The notes below the pieces were generated by a model. It saw only the letters and a list, made by a program, of their open reading frames with translations. It was not told where the DNA came from and made no database searches. Made by a program: the position numbers and the translations under genes. A stretch of 64,000 nt of DNA from Eutreptiella sp. 'Long Island Sound 2002' (taxonomy: Eukaryota > Euglenozoa > Euglenophyceae > Eutreptiales > Eutreptiaceae), in NCBI GenBank assembly GCA_964036045.1, contig OZ038384.1, positions 33,963,997 through 34,027,996 on the forward strand, in the 5' to 3' direction. This document shows positions 33,756 through 44,440 of the stretch, piece after piece (positions within the stretch are counted from its first letter, which is position 1; every line of letters starts with the position of its first letter).

Positions 33756-35431
33756 ATGGACACCAAGGACACTGCCGCGACGACAGCGCCCTCAGTGGCA
33801 CCAGCCAAGCCAGCGCCAGCGCCCAATTCTGCTGCTGAACCTGAACCTGAGGGACCTCTACCTTCAGTGCCCTTAAGTGGGCTGGGGGATGATTCCCTGG
33901 AGGGTTTGAGAGCTGCCTTCAGTGGACTCTCCGTTGAAGGACCTGAAGGCAAAAAGAAGGAGAAGGAGAAGGAAGCTACATCCTCACCCACAACCACTGC
34001 ACCTATGGCTGAGGGTCTAGGCCTTACTTGTATGCCTTACCCCACCTACGGTCTGACTCCAGCCGCGACTGTGCCACCTATGGCAACTGCAGTCAGCGAA
34101 CCAGTGGCATCCAGCCCCACCTACACCGGTGTTCCTGAGCCTATGCTGCGCTGCTATGAGGATGGCTATCACAACCCGCGGCGGCCGTGTGCATGATTGG
34201 GATACCTGGCTATGCGGCACCCGAGCCTGGCTATACTATGCCAGCACTTGGTTTCACCTCTCTGAGTGGCCTACATGGCCCTGAGTCTTGTAGTGGAAGG
34301 AGTAGAGGATCTGGAAGATCCACAAACAAATGCCTGACGCCGTCAGAGATACAAGAGGCTCCTGGAGGAGCCACTTCTGAAATAGTCGGTGATCTAACTT
34401 AAGAGATCCGGGCCAAATTGGAACCCCTGAGTCCTCCCGAAGCGTCACTCACCACCGTGGGAGTTTCAGCTCATCGCCTACAAGCCAATCATTTGGTGGC
34501 GGGACTGACCAACACCCCGGGAAGCTTGAGGAGCCGACCTATGCCGACCTCTGCTGTGATACCAAGGAGCCCTTTCGTACCAAGAACAGCCCAGCCGCCC
34601 CACAGCCACGTGGAGAACTCCACGCGAGCCGAGCTGGACCGGTTAGCGTTGACAGCCCTAAGGGCTATGGTTGATGTTGAGCCCTACGGCTCTAGTGACC
34701 TGGGTGGAGATCCCTCTGATATTGAGCCGCCATCTATGGCGTCTGTTTCACCTTCTGAGGACGATGACCCTGAGGACCCCGAGAACCCGAGCGGCAAGAA
34801 GGAGAAGAAAAAGAGGAAGACCAAGCGCCATGAGGGAGGCAGGTCTCAGGAGGCTAGGTCTATCGCCACCTCCAAGATCGTGGTGAACTTGGCTGAGTGC
34901 ACGGAGAATGACCTCAGCGAGTTCGCTGATAACTTCGGCCGGTTCCTGAGGATGACCGGCCAAACCCGTGCTAGTGGGCGAGTGAAGTGCGATCTGCTCC
35001 TGCAATGCTGCAAGACCAAGTACCTGGAGAAGCAGGTCAAGCAGATCGTGACGAAGTCCGCAACCTTCGCTGACGTGTTGGTTGCCTTGGAGCGGCAGTA
35101 CCCTACCTACGAGACAGACCTCTCCATCAAGGCCGAGATCCAGAACCTGGCCGTGCTGTACAACAACCCCAACCGTGCTAGTATTTCTGAGCTGCTGGCC
35201 AACTTGGACCACTGGGTAGGGCGACTGACGCCCGGTTCCTATGGCATCGATGAGCTCCTCTTCCGGTTGGTGGCCAAGCTCCCACGAGAACTGTGGGATG
35301 AATGCCGGGCAACGGCGGAGCCTAAGGCAAGAGCCCTCACCTACGAGGACCTGTCTGTGCTACTTTTGGAGCTGGCGCTGGAAAAAGAAAGCGACCAGCA
35401 CCTGAACGCCTACCTAAGACTCGTTCCCTGA
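33756..35431 (+). pseudogene. RE-B gag, unit 2
   Basis: It begins MDTKDTAATTAPSVAP and reads to a stop at 34194-34196 after a frameshift near 34170-34190. The correct frame continues at 34187 (IGIPGYAAPEPGYTMPALG), meets a TAA at 34400-34402, and is open from 34418 to 35431. This copy keeps a few residues around 34520 that are missing in unit 1. The capsid-like half carries DLSEFADNFGRFLRM and ELLANLDHWVGRLTPGSYG. Gag forms the particle in which reverse transcription takes place. No zinc knuckle is seen. Confidence 0.8.
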
Positions 35432-35579
35432 CGCAAGCCCAACAAGAACAAGGGTCTAAGTATGCCAACAAAGATAGAGATCAGCAAAACACCCGCAAAC
35501 GCTCTCGTTTCATGCGCATGGCGCGGAAGCTGCAAGGGAAAGGGGTTTGAAGTAACCTGCCCCGCGGAGTTCTGACAGG

Positions 35580-35980
35580 GACGCTCCGGGGGACCTACAG
35601 AGCCGGTGTTCTTGGTACGTATCCGTCTTGTTGGACGTGAATACCTGGGGGTACTGGATACCGGCGCCACTATACCTATTTTGGCCAAGAAAATTTTACC
35701 TGGTGGAGACCTGAAGAACATCGTGCCTACGGCAGCCATCCGCATGGGGGATTGGCATGTGATGCACAGTTGTGGGGACTGTGAGGTCGAAGTGCCTATG
35801 GGATCTAGGAGCATTGCCCATCGGTTTTCTACGTGATGGACACCGACGCCTTCGATTTTGTGCTGGGTACCAACTTCTTCGTCGAACACTCCCAGATTCT
35901 ATCCCTTACATTGCAAGCGCCCTACTTCTTCCAAGTGGACCATGGTTACGGAGAGGAATCTGTACCACTGGAGCAGTAGA
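35580..35980 (+). pseudogene. RE-B aspartic protease
   Basis: The frame from about 35606 has FLVRIRLVGREYLGVLDTGA, with the catalytic DTGA at about 35657-35668. The later hydrophobic motif appears as FDFVLGTNFFVEH (about 35850-35890), in a second frame, so a shift lies near 35820. The unit-1 protease is cut off just after DTGA by the duplication junction. Confidence 0.75.
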
Positions 35981-36027
35981 AAAATACGTCAAGCTACCTG
36001 AGGGTATGCCAGAGAGAGCCCTCTACC

Positions 36028-36663
36028 TTGATGGTCGCCTCCAAAACCGAGGACTATCAGCTCCTACGGGATATCCTGGACCAAGGTCTGAAGGAGTTGG
36101 GATACTCCCGGGAAGACCTGAACGTGGAACTATTCGCTAGCGACAAGCAACATGTCCTGGACCTCTACTGCAGCAAAGGGAAAAATTGCTGCTATAAATT
36201 TTACTGGCCCTCTTTCGGGATGGCCTACGGGGACCCAAGATTCAGTGAACTGGGGAAGGTCCTGACCAAGGTGGCCCTGGAACGTTCCCGTATGGTCCTG
36301 TGTTCCCCCGATTGGGGAGCCCCTGGGGGAAACGAGTACTGGCGTACTCTATTGGACAAGCTGTCGCTCACCTCAATCCAGCTGCCGGATGACGCCATCT
36401 ACGTGCCTCTGGGCCGCGAGACACCCATCGGGGAACCCAGATGGGCAAGCATGCTAAGCGTAGTGGACGGGGGCCTAGCCCGAGTGCCCTGGGAAGATCT
36501 GGACCCTGCTATGGTCCAGGAAATTCAACCTGAGAGCAGCGGCTACACCCTGGATGTCCTGAAAAATCAACTATGTCCTCGAGACGCCGTAGAGACTACT
36601 CCTGGGGGGGACGAGTACGTCCTGTCTGACACTGTTGCCCCCAGCTACCTAATCCTGATGTAG
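36028..36663 (+). pseudogene. RE-B accessory domain between protease and RT (Dam-like or DIRS RNase H-like)
   Basis: The 211-codon frame is inside the polyprotein between protease and RT. It shows VELFAS (residues 33-38), LYCSK (46-50), FYWPSFGMAYGDPRFSEL (58-75) and MVLCSPDWG (89-97), then GNEYWRTLLDKLSL. This order (LFAS...YxS...W...Y-[ND]-P-x-F...V..PxW) is like that of phage-type N6-adenine methyltransferases, whose motif is NPPF/DPPY, and also like the LFAS module of DIRS-type RNase H. In this copy the second Pro of the P-P pair is Arg. Standard chromoviruses have no such domain. Which relationship is right cannot be settled by eye. The frame ends with a TAG at 36661-36663. Confidence 0.5.
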
Positions 36664-37263
36664 TCTCAGAGTGTGGGCTCTCGGGCTACCCAGCTCTATA
36701 CACTCTGATGACGAGACTGAGCATGACGCCCTCTTCGTGCAGACGTGTGTGGAAGAAGTGGAGAACGCCGATTACGCTGCCCCACAGAAGCCCCTACCCT
36801 CCATGAGGGGAGAGGAGCCCCTGGACGAGGAGCTGGATGCCTGATCCAGGCTGAGAGAGGACGTGGAGTCTAAAAAGAGATTGGTGGCGAAAAAACTATG
36901 CTACGCTAGGCCTACCGCCGCTCCTTGCCGCTGAAGCAAGGATCTATGAGAGATATCCCTCAACTGAAGGAGGACCTTGAACAGAAGATTACCACCTGGC
37001 AACGAGAGGTGGATCTGAAGCTCATGAAGAGCGTGTGGGATGCCCATGTGTGGACCCCAGAGGAGGATGAACTCTCAGAGGAATGTCTATGCGAACCCCC
37101 TCAAGTGTGCCTATGTTGTCACCGTCCACCGGAGACTGTGGAGCGGGACCTTCTCTAGGCCTACCAGGGGCTGAGGGATACCACCAAGGACGCTGAGCCT
37201 GTTGAGGACCACCGCCCCGCTTCTATACACCAAGGGGCAAGCAATCTACACTCTGATGAGGAC
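36664..37263 (+). pseudogene. RE-B linker before RT
   Basis: It is a decayed coding stretch. The frame 36925-37158 is open and has a Cys cluster (CLCEPPQVCLCC) of unknown meaning, and several stops surround it. It joins the accessory domain to the RT. Confidence 0.5.
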
Positions 37264-38644
37264 ATGGAGGACAAGATCAAACTCTTGGACCCTAGAGTAC
37301 AGAGGCTGATCAGTACCCACCTGGAGGTATTCGGAGAACTACCCCCTCCAGCCTCCTGTGACAAGCTGGGACAGATGGACCTCAAGCTGAAGGCCGAGTT
37401 CGTGGGTCACAAGATACGTAGGAGGCCTACCCTACCCGGCTCCTGGAGAGCAGGCCGACGAGATAGAGCGACAGATACAAGAATGTATGGACGCTGGCCT
37501 GGTCCTGGAGTACAAGGATGGGGACTACCCCCCACATTGCAGCCCCTGTTTCCTGGTGGCTAAGCCTGGGTCTACAGCCAAACGGCTGGTAGTGGACTCT
37601 GGAGAGCTGAACAAAAAAACGCTGAACCACTAAGGGTCCATTCCTAACATGGAGTCAGGCCTCGAGAAGATAGCCTCCTGCCGCTACAAGACGAAGATGG
37701 ACAAGCGGAGTGGATTGTGGGAAGTGGACGTGACACCCAATGCCCAGGAGCTCCTAGTCTTCATCACCCCTCAGGGGAGGGTGTTCAAGTGGAAGGTCAT
37801 GCCCTTTGGCATGGCTAACGCACCCGCTCTTTTTTAAGAGCTGATGAACAAGATCCTATCCATCCTACGTCGGAGACCTGTGGTGCAAGAACTCATATCC
37901 CGGGGCGCTCAGAGGGAAGCACACATCGACGACGTATGCCTGGGAACGAATGCCCAAGAGGACCACCTAATCCTTTTGGGCGAGTTCCTTGCAGTCTGCC
38001 AGGAGAACCACACCAGACTCAATCTGGAGAAGTGTGAGTTCATGCACGAGACTTTGCAGTACATGGGGTTCGACATTGGCTATGGGTGGTTGACCCCTGC
38101 GGCCTCTACGGCCAAACCCCTGATGGACGCTAAGGTACAACATGAAGACCCCAAGAGAGGACTCCATGATGTACGCAGTTTCATTCGGGCCTGCAACTTC
38201 TACCGCTGCCACATCAGAAATTTCACCTACACCAGCGCCATCCTCACGGATCTCATTAAGAAGAGTACCACCTGGCGCTGAGGCCCTCAACAACAACAAG
38301 CGTTTGACGAGCTCAAGGACAAAGTGGCCAACGCTAAGTGCTTGAGCGTGCCTAGAGCACAAGGGGAAATTACCCTTTTGACTGACGCCAGCAATGTGGG
38401 CGGAGGTGGAACGTTGTTCCAGTGGCAAGCACTACAGAAGGAGGTGTTCGACTCGGCCATTTCCCAATGTGGTACTGATGGACTAAACCGAGACGGTACC
38501 CTCAAGCACAAACACCCTGACAACAAATGGGTCCTGGTTCCCCTGGGTGATTGGAACCGGAAATGGAACCAGGCCCGGGGTAACTACTCTACCTATGAGC
38601 AGGAACTGCTCGGAGGTATGCTAGTGCTATCCTCTCGATCCTGA
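37264..38644 (+). pseudogene. RE-B reverse transcriptase and RNase H
   Basis: It is homologous to RE-A 3-1390. The frame shifts near 37430 through an extra base, and in-frame stops occur at 37631-37633 (TAA), 37835-37837 (TAA), 38279-38281 (TGA) and 38642-38644 (TGA). Recognisable are VVDSGELNKK, KMDKRSGLWEVDV, MPFGMANAPALF and the active site HIDDV (about 37924-37938). RNase H has LLTDASNVGGGG (about 38377-38412) with the Asp that RE-A has lost. RT would copy the RNA genome in the particle. Confidence 0.9.
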
Positions 38645-38647
38645 CTG

Positions 38648-39179
38648 TTGGGGAGTATCCCAGTGGTTTGGCTGTGTGACCAAGAACCGGTCCGCACCTT
38701 CCAGAGGGAACCCCCACGTAAGAAGGCTAAGCTCAGACGCTGGTGGACCTACCTGAGCCAGCTACGGCTCTCAGTACATCATATCCAGGGCGTCAAGAAC
38801 GAGTGTGCGGAGTACATCAGGCGCAAAGAATTTGACAACATAATTGGTGCCAGGTCTGAGGAGCTAGCCAAGGAGGCGTGCAGCCGTATGGATGTACACC
38901 TGGACCTCAACATGACCATGATCAGAGCTGTAGATGGACTCAGACAAGTGGAGTACCTGCAAGGGTTTGGGGACATCTACAAACGCCTGGAGAAGCGTCT
39001 CGAACCCGCCCTGGTCAACCAGGAGCAGTGGAAGCAGGACAAGACCTACCTCTGGCATGAGGACCGGATAGTCGTGCCTAGCGACCGTATTCTGGCACTC
39101 CTCAAGTGGACCGCTGAGTCCAGTGGTCATGTGGGAGCGAACCTTACTCTCAGGCTGTTCAAGCAGTGGTTCCACTCTA
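38648..39179 (+). pseudogene. RE-B RNase H end and integrase zinc-finger start
   Basis: The frame holds the end of RNase H and the tether (WWTYLSQLRLSVHHIQGVKN, RRKEFDNIIGARS) and the start of the integrase finger (ESSGHVG). It is cut by IN-I inside the codons for WFHS. It continues at 45095. Confidence 0.85.
39167..39179. repeat. Target-site duplication of IN-I, left copy
   Basis: TGGTTCCACTCTA is repeated exactly at 45095-45107. RE-A has one version of this site (1712-1724), giving the empty state. Confidence 0.9.
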
Positions 39180-39990
39180 AGTAAGTAAGTAAGTAAGGGC
39201 AGCCGCGTCCGCAGCCTCATCTGACATCTCCTTGTTTGTTTTAGATGGTGGCCGCCTCTGGCGGGAAGGAGAGCTCTCCACCATCAGTTCCCCTGGCGAC
39301 CCCTGTCTCACCTCACGGCCGAGAACCCCAACCAGGTTCCCTTGGAGCATGACCGGCGGTAGGCTCCCTTCAGTCGCTGCCCTCACGGTTTCAGCTCCTT
39401 CCGGTCACCCTATGAAGGATCCCCCGGCCTTCCCCCCCTAGCACAGCCTTTTGGGCGGCTGCAGGCGGGTTTCCTGTGGATAGCCCTCGCCAACAGCGGA
39501 GCATTTCTCTCTGTCAACCACATTCCACCACTCCCCATCCCTCACGGGTTAGAGTACCCACCCGGCTCCCGGATGCACTTGGGTGTCGTCCATCCACGGC
39601 TGGAGGCCAGGGGGCGACCCCTTCCACGTTCCCCTTCGTCCCGCTCACGCGCGAACCTACATGTACTCAGGCCATTGACCCGGGGATCTCAAGGTCAACC
39701 CTGACCCCTGCGGACACCTCACTGCCGTCCCGGAGTTCAGGGCATTTTCCCGACTTCCCGTGGTCAGGTTACCCATGGTTGGCCCATGGTTCACCACTCC
39801 ATGGCGACTGGTTTCCCAATCCCACGGGGCTGTTGCTTGGCGCTTTCGGTCTCCCTGCCCATCCCATGTCCCATTCCCCTTTGCCTCATCCCGGCACCGG
39901 CCCGTTCCCAGCGTCCCAGGGACTCCCTACCCTGTCGGGCCGTTATGCGGCCCTAGCCACACGGCCTTCCCCGCCTCGTCCCCCTGTCGC
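39180..39990. other. IN-I left segment, no gene recognised
   Basis: It begins with the AGTA repeats. On the forward strand GTAAGTAAG ... TTTGTTTTAG (39182-39244) has the look of a short intron. On the reverse strand a 69-codon frame (39177-39386) is the only plausible coding piece. No domain was recognised. Confidence 0.4.
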
Positions 39991-40290
39991 ATCATCTCGT
40001 GTTTATACCCCACCGGGACGCCAGCAACCCTGTGGCGCGGGCCCACTGGATCCTCTTCCATCCGGGGACCGTATCGTGCTCGTGGCACGGGTCGCACCCT
40101 TCCTGCCCTTTTCCCCTGTGCCGCGGCCCCGGTCTCATCCCCTGGGCTGTTGTGCGGCCCCATCCCATCCCTCATCCCGTGTTTATACCCCACCAGGCCG
40201 CCAGCAACCCTGTGGCGCGGGCCCACTGGATCCTCATCCATCCAGGGACCGTTTTGTGCGCCTAGCACGGGTTGCTCGCCTCCTGCCCCC
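39991..40290. repeat. 180-bp tandem pair in IN-I
   Basis: A unit containing GTGTTTATACCCCACC and GGCGCGGGCCCACTGG occurs at 39991-40170 and again from 40171. Confidence 0.8.
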
Positions 40291-40329
40291 GCCCGTCACT
40301 CCTGTGCCGCCTCCCATAGCACACAGGTT

Positions 40330-41870
40330 GGGCCGTGCTCCACTCCGCCCCGGATGCTTCAATCCGCGGCGTCTTTTTGTCGTCTTCTCTCCGTTGCCTT
40401 GGACGCTTCAGTCCGTGGCACCGGGTTCACCCCCGGACGATCCAGTCCGGGGGCTAGTGCCGTGCTTCATTCCGCCCCGGTTGCTCCAATCCAGGGCGTC
40501 TTTTTATCGTATTCTCTCCGTTGTCTCGGATGCTCCAGTCCGTGGCACCTGGTTCACCCCCGGACGATCCACTCCGGGGGCTAGTGCCGTGCTTCCTTCC
40601 GCCCCGATTGCTCCAATCCGGGGCGTCTTTTTTTCGTATTCTTACCGTTGCCTCGGATGCTGCAGTCCGTGGCACCGGTTTCTCCCCCGGACGATCCAGT
40701 CCGGGGGCTAGTGCCGTGCTTCATTCCGCCCTGGTTGCTCCATTCCGGGGCGTCTTTTTAACGTATTTTCTCCGTTGCCTCGGATGCTCCGGTCCGTGGC
40801 ACCGGGTTCACCCCCGGACGATCCAGTCCGGGGGCTAATGCCGTGCTTCATTCCAAGCCGGTTGCTCCAATCTGGGGCGCCTTTTTTTCGTATTCTCTCC
40901 GTTGCCTCGGATGCTCCAGTCCGTGGCACCTGGTTCACCCCCGGACGATCCAGTCCGGGGGATAGTGCCGTGCTTCATTCCGCCCCGGTTGCTCCATTCC
41001 GGGGCGTCTTTTTAACGTATTCTCTCCGTTGCCTCTGATGCTCCTGTCCGTTGCGCCGGGTTCTCCCCCGGACGATCCAGTCCGGGGGCTTGGGCCGTGC
41101 TCCGCTCCGCCCCGGATGCTCCAATCCGGGGCGTCTTTATGTCGTATTCTCTCTGTTGCCTCGGACGATCCAGTCCGGGGGCTAGTGCCGTGCTTCATTC
41201 CACCCCAGTTGCTCCAATCCGGGGCGTCTTTTTATCGTATTCTCTCTGTTGCCTCAGATGCTCCCGTCCGTGGCACCTGGTTCAGCCCCGGACGACCTGT
41301 CCGGGGGCTAGTGCCGTGCTTCTTTCTGCCCCGGTTGCCCCATTCCGGGGCGTCTTTTTAACGTATTCTCTCTGTTGCCTCGGATGCTCCAATCCATGGC
41401 ACCGGGTTCTCCCCCGGACGATCCAGTCCGGGGGCTTGGGCCGTCCTCCACTCCGCCCCGGATGCTCCAATCTGGGGCGTCTTTTTGGCGTATTCTCTCC
41501 GTTGCCTCGGACGATCTAGTCCGTGGCACCGGGTTCACCCCCGGACGATCCAGTCCGGGGGCTAGTGCCGTGCTTCATTCTGCCCCGGTTGCTCCAATCC
41601 GGGGCGTCATTTTTTCCTATTCTCTCCGTTGCCTCGGATGCTCCAGTCCGTGGCACCTGGTTCACCCCCGGACGATCGAGACCGGGGGCTTGTGCCGTGC
41701 TTCATTCCGCCCCGGTTGCTCCATTCTGGGGTGTCTTTTTATCATATTCTCTCCGTTGCCTTGGATGCTCCAGTCCGTGGCACCGGGTTCTCCCCCGGAC
41801 GATCCAGTCCGGAGGCTTCCGCCGTGCTCCACTCCGCCCCGGATGCTCCAATCCGGGGCGTCTTTTTTCT
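40330..41870. repeat. 127-bp satellite array in IN-I, about 12 units
   Basis: The word GGATGCTCCAGTCCGTGGCA (or a close variant) starts at 40401, 40528, 40655, 40782, 40909, 41036, then 41163, 41256, 41382, 41509, 41636 and 41763. The spacing is 127 except for one unit shortened to 93 and one of 126. Each unit contains CCGG-rich inverted words (CCCCCGGACGATCCAGTCCG) and ends with GTCTTTTT. Many apparent ORFs here are by-products of the array, since 127 is not a multiple of three. Confidence 0.95.
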
Positions 41871-44440
41871 TACTCTCTTTGCTGTCTTTGCTCGTGTTTG
41901 CGGGTGTGGTGCTTTGGTGCTTTTTTCTTTTTCTCCGCGCGCCCTTCGTCGTTGCTCCTCTCCCGCTCCCCCCCGCTCCGCTGTCCTTGGCACCTTGTCC
42001 CGTGCCGCGGTTCGTCGTGTGTTGTGCGCGCTTCCCGGGTTCGCGGCACCTGGTGGCTGTTGTGGCTTGGCACCTGTCCTCGTGCCGTGGTTGTGGCCGG
42101 CGGCTTGCCTCTCTGGCGTGCCTCGTGGCCCTGCTTTGGTGCGCCGCTCCTTGTCTGGTCCGGTCCTTGTCGGTGCTCCAGTCAGCGTTCCCGTCGCCGT
42201 GGTGCCTTCCCCCACCCCGGGGGCTGTCGCCCCCGGTTTTACTGGGTCGCTGCGCGGGGCACGTGGAGGCAGGCCGAGAACCGGGCTCATGTGCCTGCCG
42301 CTGGCCCCTGCCGAGGCAAGGGCGCTGGGCGCGCTCCGCATCGTACCCGTTCGGGGCCCCGTGATGGGGTTGTCCCTGGCGGATCCCTCCGGCTTCGGTC
42401 TTGGGCTGCGTGCGCTGCGGAGGTTTGGCGTGTGTGGACCCGGTCACTGACGCGTCCGGTTTCCCGTGGGTCCGTCTTGCGACGGGGGACTTGGCTGGTG
42501 CACCGGGGCTGTTTTGTGTGGACGCCGACACCGCCCCTTTCCGGGTCGGAGGACGCCACGCCCAGGTCGCGCGCGTGTGTGCCTGTGCGTGCCCTGCTTG
42601 GCCGGGTCGGACGGGCCGGCCTCCCAGGCGCATTTTGGTGCGCCTCACCTTTTCTTTTGGCCGTTCTTTGTTCGCTCTTTGCTTGTTCGGCCCCCTCCGG
42701 GCTGGGGTTGCCCTGTTTGTGGTTGTTGTTGGTTTTTTTGGTTTTCTTGTTTTCCTTTTCCCCTTCCCCCCCCTCTTTGCGCCATCTTTGTGTCCAGCTT
42801 TGCGTGTTTTCCGGCTCCGGGTGCCTTGGTCCTTGGCGTCTTGTCCCCCCCCACTTTTTCTTTGCCCCCCCCCCATTTTGTTGTCCCTGGCGCTTCCTGC
42901 TTTTTGGTTGCCCGGGGCCTCTGCGCCCCCCCCCCACCTTTTTTTTTCTTCCTGTGTTTCTTGTTTTTCCTTTTTCTGTTTTTTCTTTGCCGGTTGTGCG
43001 GTTCGGGGCGGGTTTGTGTGTCTTTGGCCGTCGGGTGTGCCCGTGTGTGCCTCGGTGGTGCTGTCCCTGTCGTTGCTCACCGTGCGCTGGCTGGTGTTGC
43101 GTGGTGTCGCTGTTGGGCCTGGCTGTCCTCTGCTGTCTCCTGGTGGGTTATGGTGTCGTGCTTCGGTGGTGCTGTCCTTGTCTGGCCGCGTGGCTCGCCG
43201 CCCTGTTGTTCGGCGTGGTGTGTCTTGGTGTTCCGCTGCCCTGTGTTGTTTTCTGTTGCGCTGTGCTGTCGTGTGGTGGTGTGCTGTCGTGCTCTGCGGT
43301 TTGTTTGCGTCGTTGCCTGCGCCCATTGTTTGTTTCTTGCCGCTGCGCGTTTGCTGTGTGTGTTCTGGGGTGTCTTGCTGTGTGTTCCCTGTCCTCTCCG
43401 CCCTGTGCGGTGCTGTGCTGCGCTGTGCTGGTGCCCTTTTGTTGTGCTGTGCGCGTCGTCTGTGCTGTTTCTGGTGGCTGGTGTTGTTGGTTCCTGGTGT
43501 CGGTGCCTTTTGTTTGGGGTCTGCTGGTGGCTCTGGTTGCCCGGCGTTGTCGTTTGGTGGTGTGTGTCGGCTTGGGTGCCCAAGTCTGGTCTGGCCGTCG
43601 CTCGGCGTCTTCCCTGTGGTGTCCTGCTCCCCTGTGCTGTGTCATGTGGCGCTCTGCTGCGTGGTGGTGCTGTGCTGTGGTGCCCTGTCTCCTTCCTTTT
43701 TTTTTTTCTCCTTGCTGGTGGCGCTGGTTTCCTGTAATTCCCCGTGGGTTCTGGGCTCCGGGCCGGGTCCGGGTCGTTTCCGTTTCTGTGCTCTGCCCGT
43801 GCGTTGCTGTGCTGGTGTGCCTGCGTTGTTGCTCTCTGTTCGGTGCTCTCTTGCTCTCGCTCGGCTGGCTGGTGTTTTGTGTTGTTGCCTGTTGTGTTTG
43901 TGTGTGTGCTGTTGGGCCTGGCTGTCCTCTGTTGTCTCCTGGTGGGTCCTGGTGGCTCCTGGTGTCGTGTCTCGGTGGCGTGCTGTGGCGTGTCCCTGGG
44001 TACTGTGCTGCGCCGTGTTGCTGCGCATTGTGCCGCCTGGCGTCAAGTTGTTGTGCGCTGTGTTGTTTTGTTTTGCTCCGTTTGGTGCTGCCGCGCGCTG
44101 TGTTGTGTCCTCGGGCGCTGTCCGTTGTCTTCGGGTCCTGTAGTTTCTGGCGCCGTGTTTTGTCTTGTCTCCCTGCGCTGCGTGTGTTCTGCTGTGGCGT
44201 GTCGCTGCGTGGTGTTGTTCGCTGTTGTGCTTTGTGCCGTGTGCGCCCTGGGGTGTCGTGTTGTCCGTTTCCTGGCGTCTCTGCCCTGTGCTGTCTTGCT
44301 GTGTCGCCCGCTCTCCCTCGGTGCCCTGCTCCCCTGTGCTGTGCCCCCTGGTGCTGTGCTGCCGCGTGGTGCCGTGGTGTCCTGTCCTGCCGCCTTGTTG
44401 GGTTTGTTACTTGCGTGGGTGTGGTTGTACCTACTTGAAA
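41870..44440. repeat. Strand-asymmetric low-complexity tract of IN-I
   Basis: The forward strand is built of G, T and C words such as TGCTGTGTTG, GGTGGTGCTG and CCTGTGCTG with very little A. It gives frames of up to 971 codons forward and 554 codons reverse, all of repetitive composition (Cys/Val/Leu-rich forward; His/Gln/Thr/Arg-rich reverse). Poly-T and poly-C runs occur at 42840-42950. I do not regard any of these frames as a gene. Confidence 0.8.

Larger units (their letters stand above)
32669..35672. repeat. Tandem duplication, unit 2
   Basis: It is the second copy of the 3.0-kb unit and is collinear with 29654-32663. This copy is the one continuous with the rest of RE-B. Confidence 0.9.

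Noticed and set aside
39982-41870. CRISPR-like array (regular repeats)
   Set aside because: The 127-bp units are contiguous and similar over their whole length, with no unique spacers, and the window is eukaryotic.
41662-43326. 554-codon reverse ORF rich in Lys, Arg, Gln and Thr
   Set aside because: It is the mirror of the same biased tract and starts or ends in satellite sequence; the composition follows the repeated words.
41523-44438. 971-codon forward ORF rich in Cys, Val and Leu, like a membrane protein
   Set aside because: It lies on the low-A, word-repeat tract, and the other strand is open as well for 554 and 461 codons; no domain, and it starts in the 127-bp satellite.
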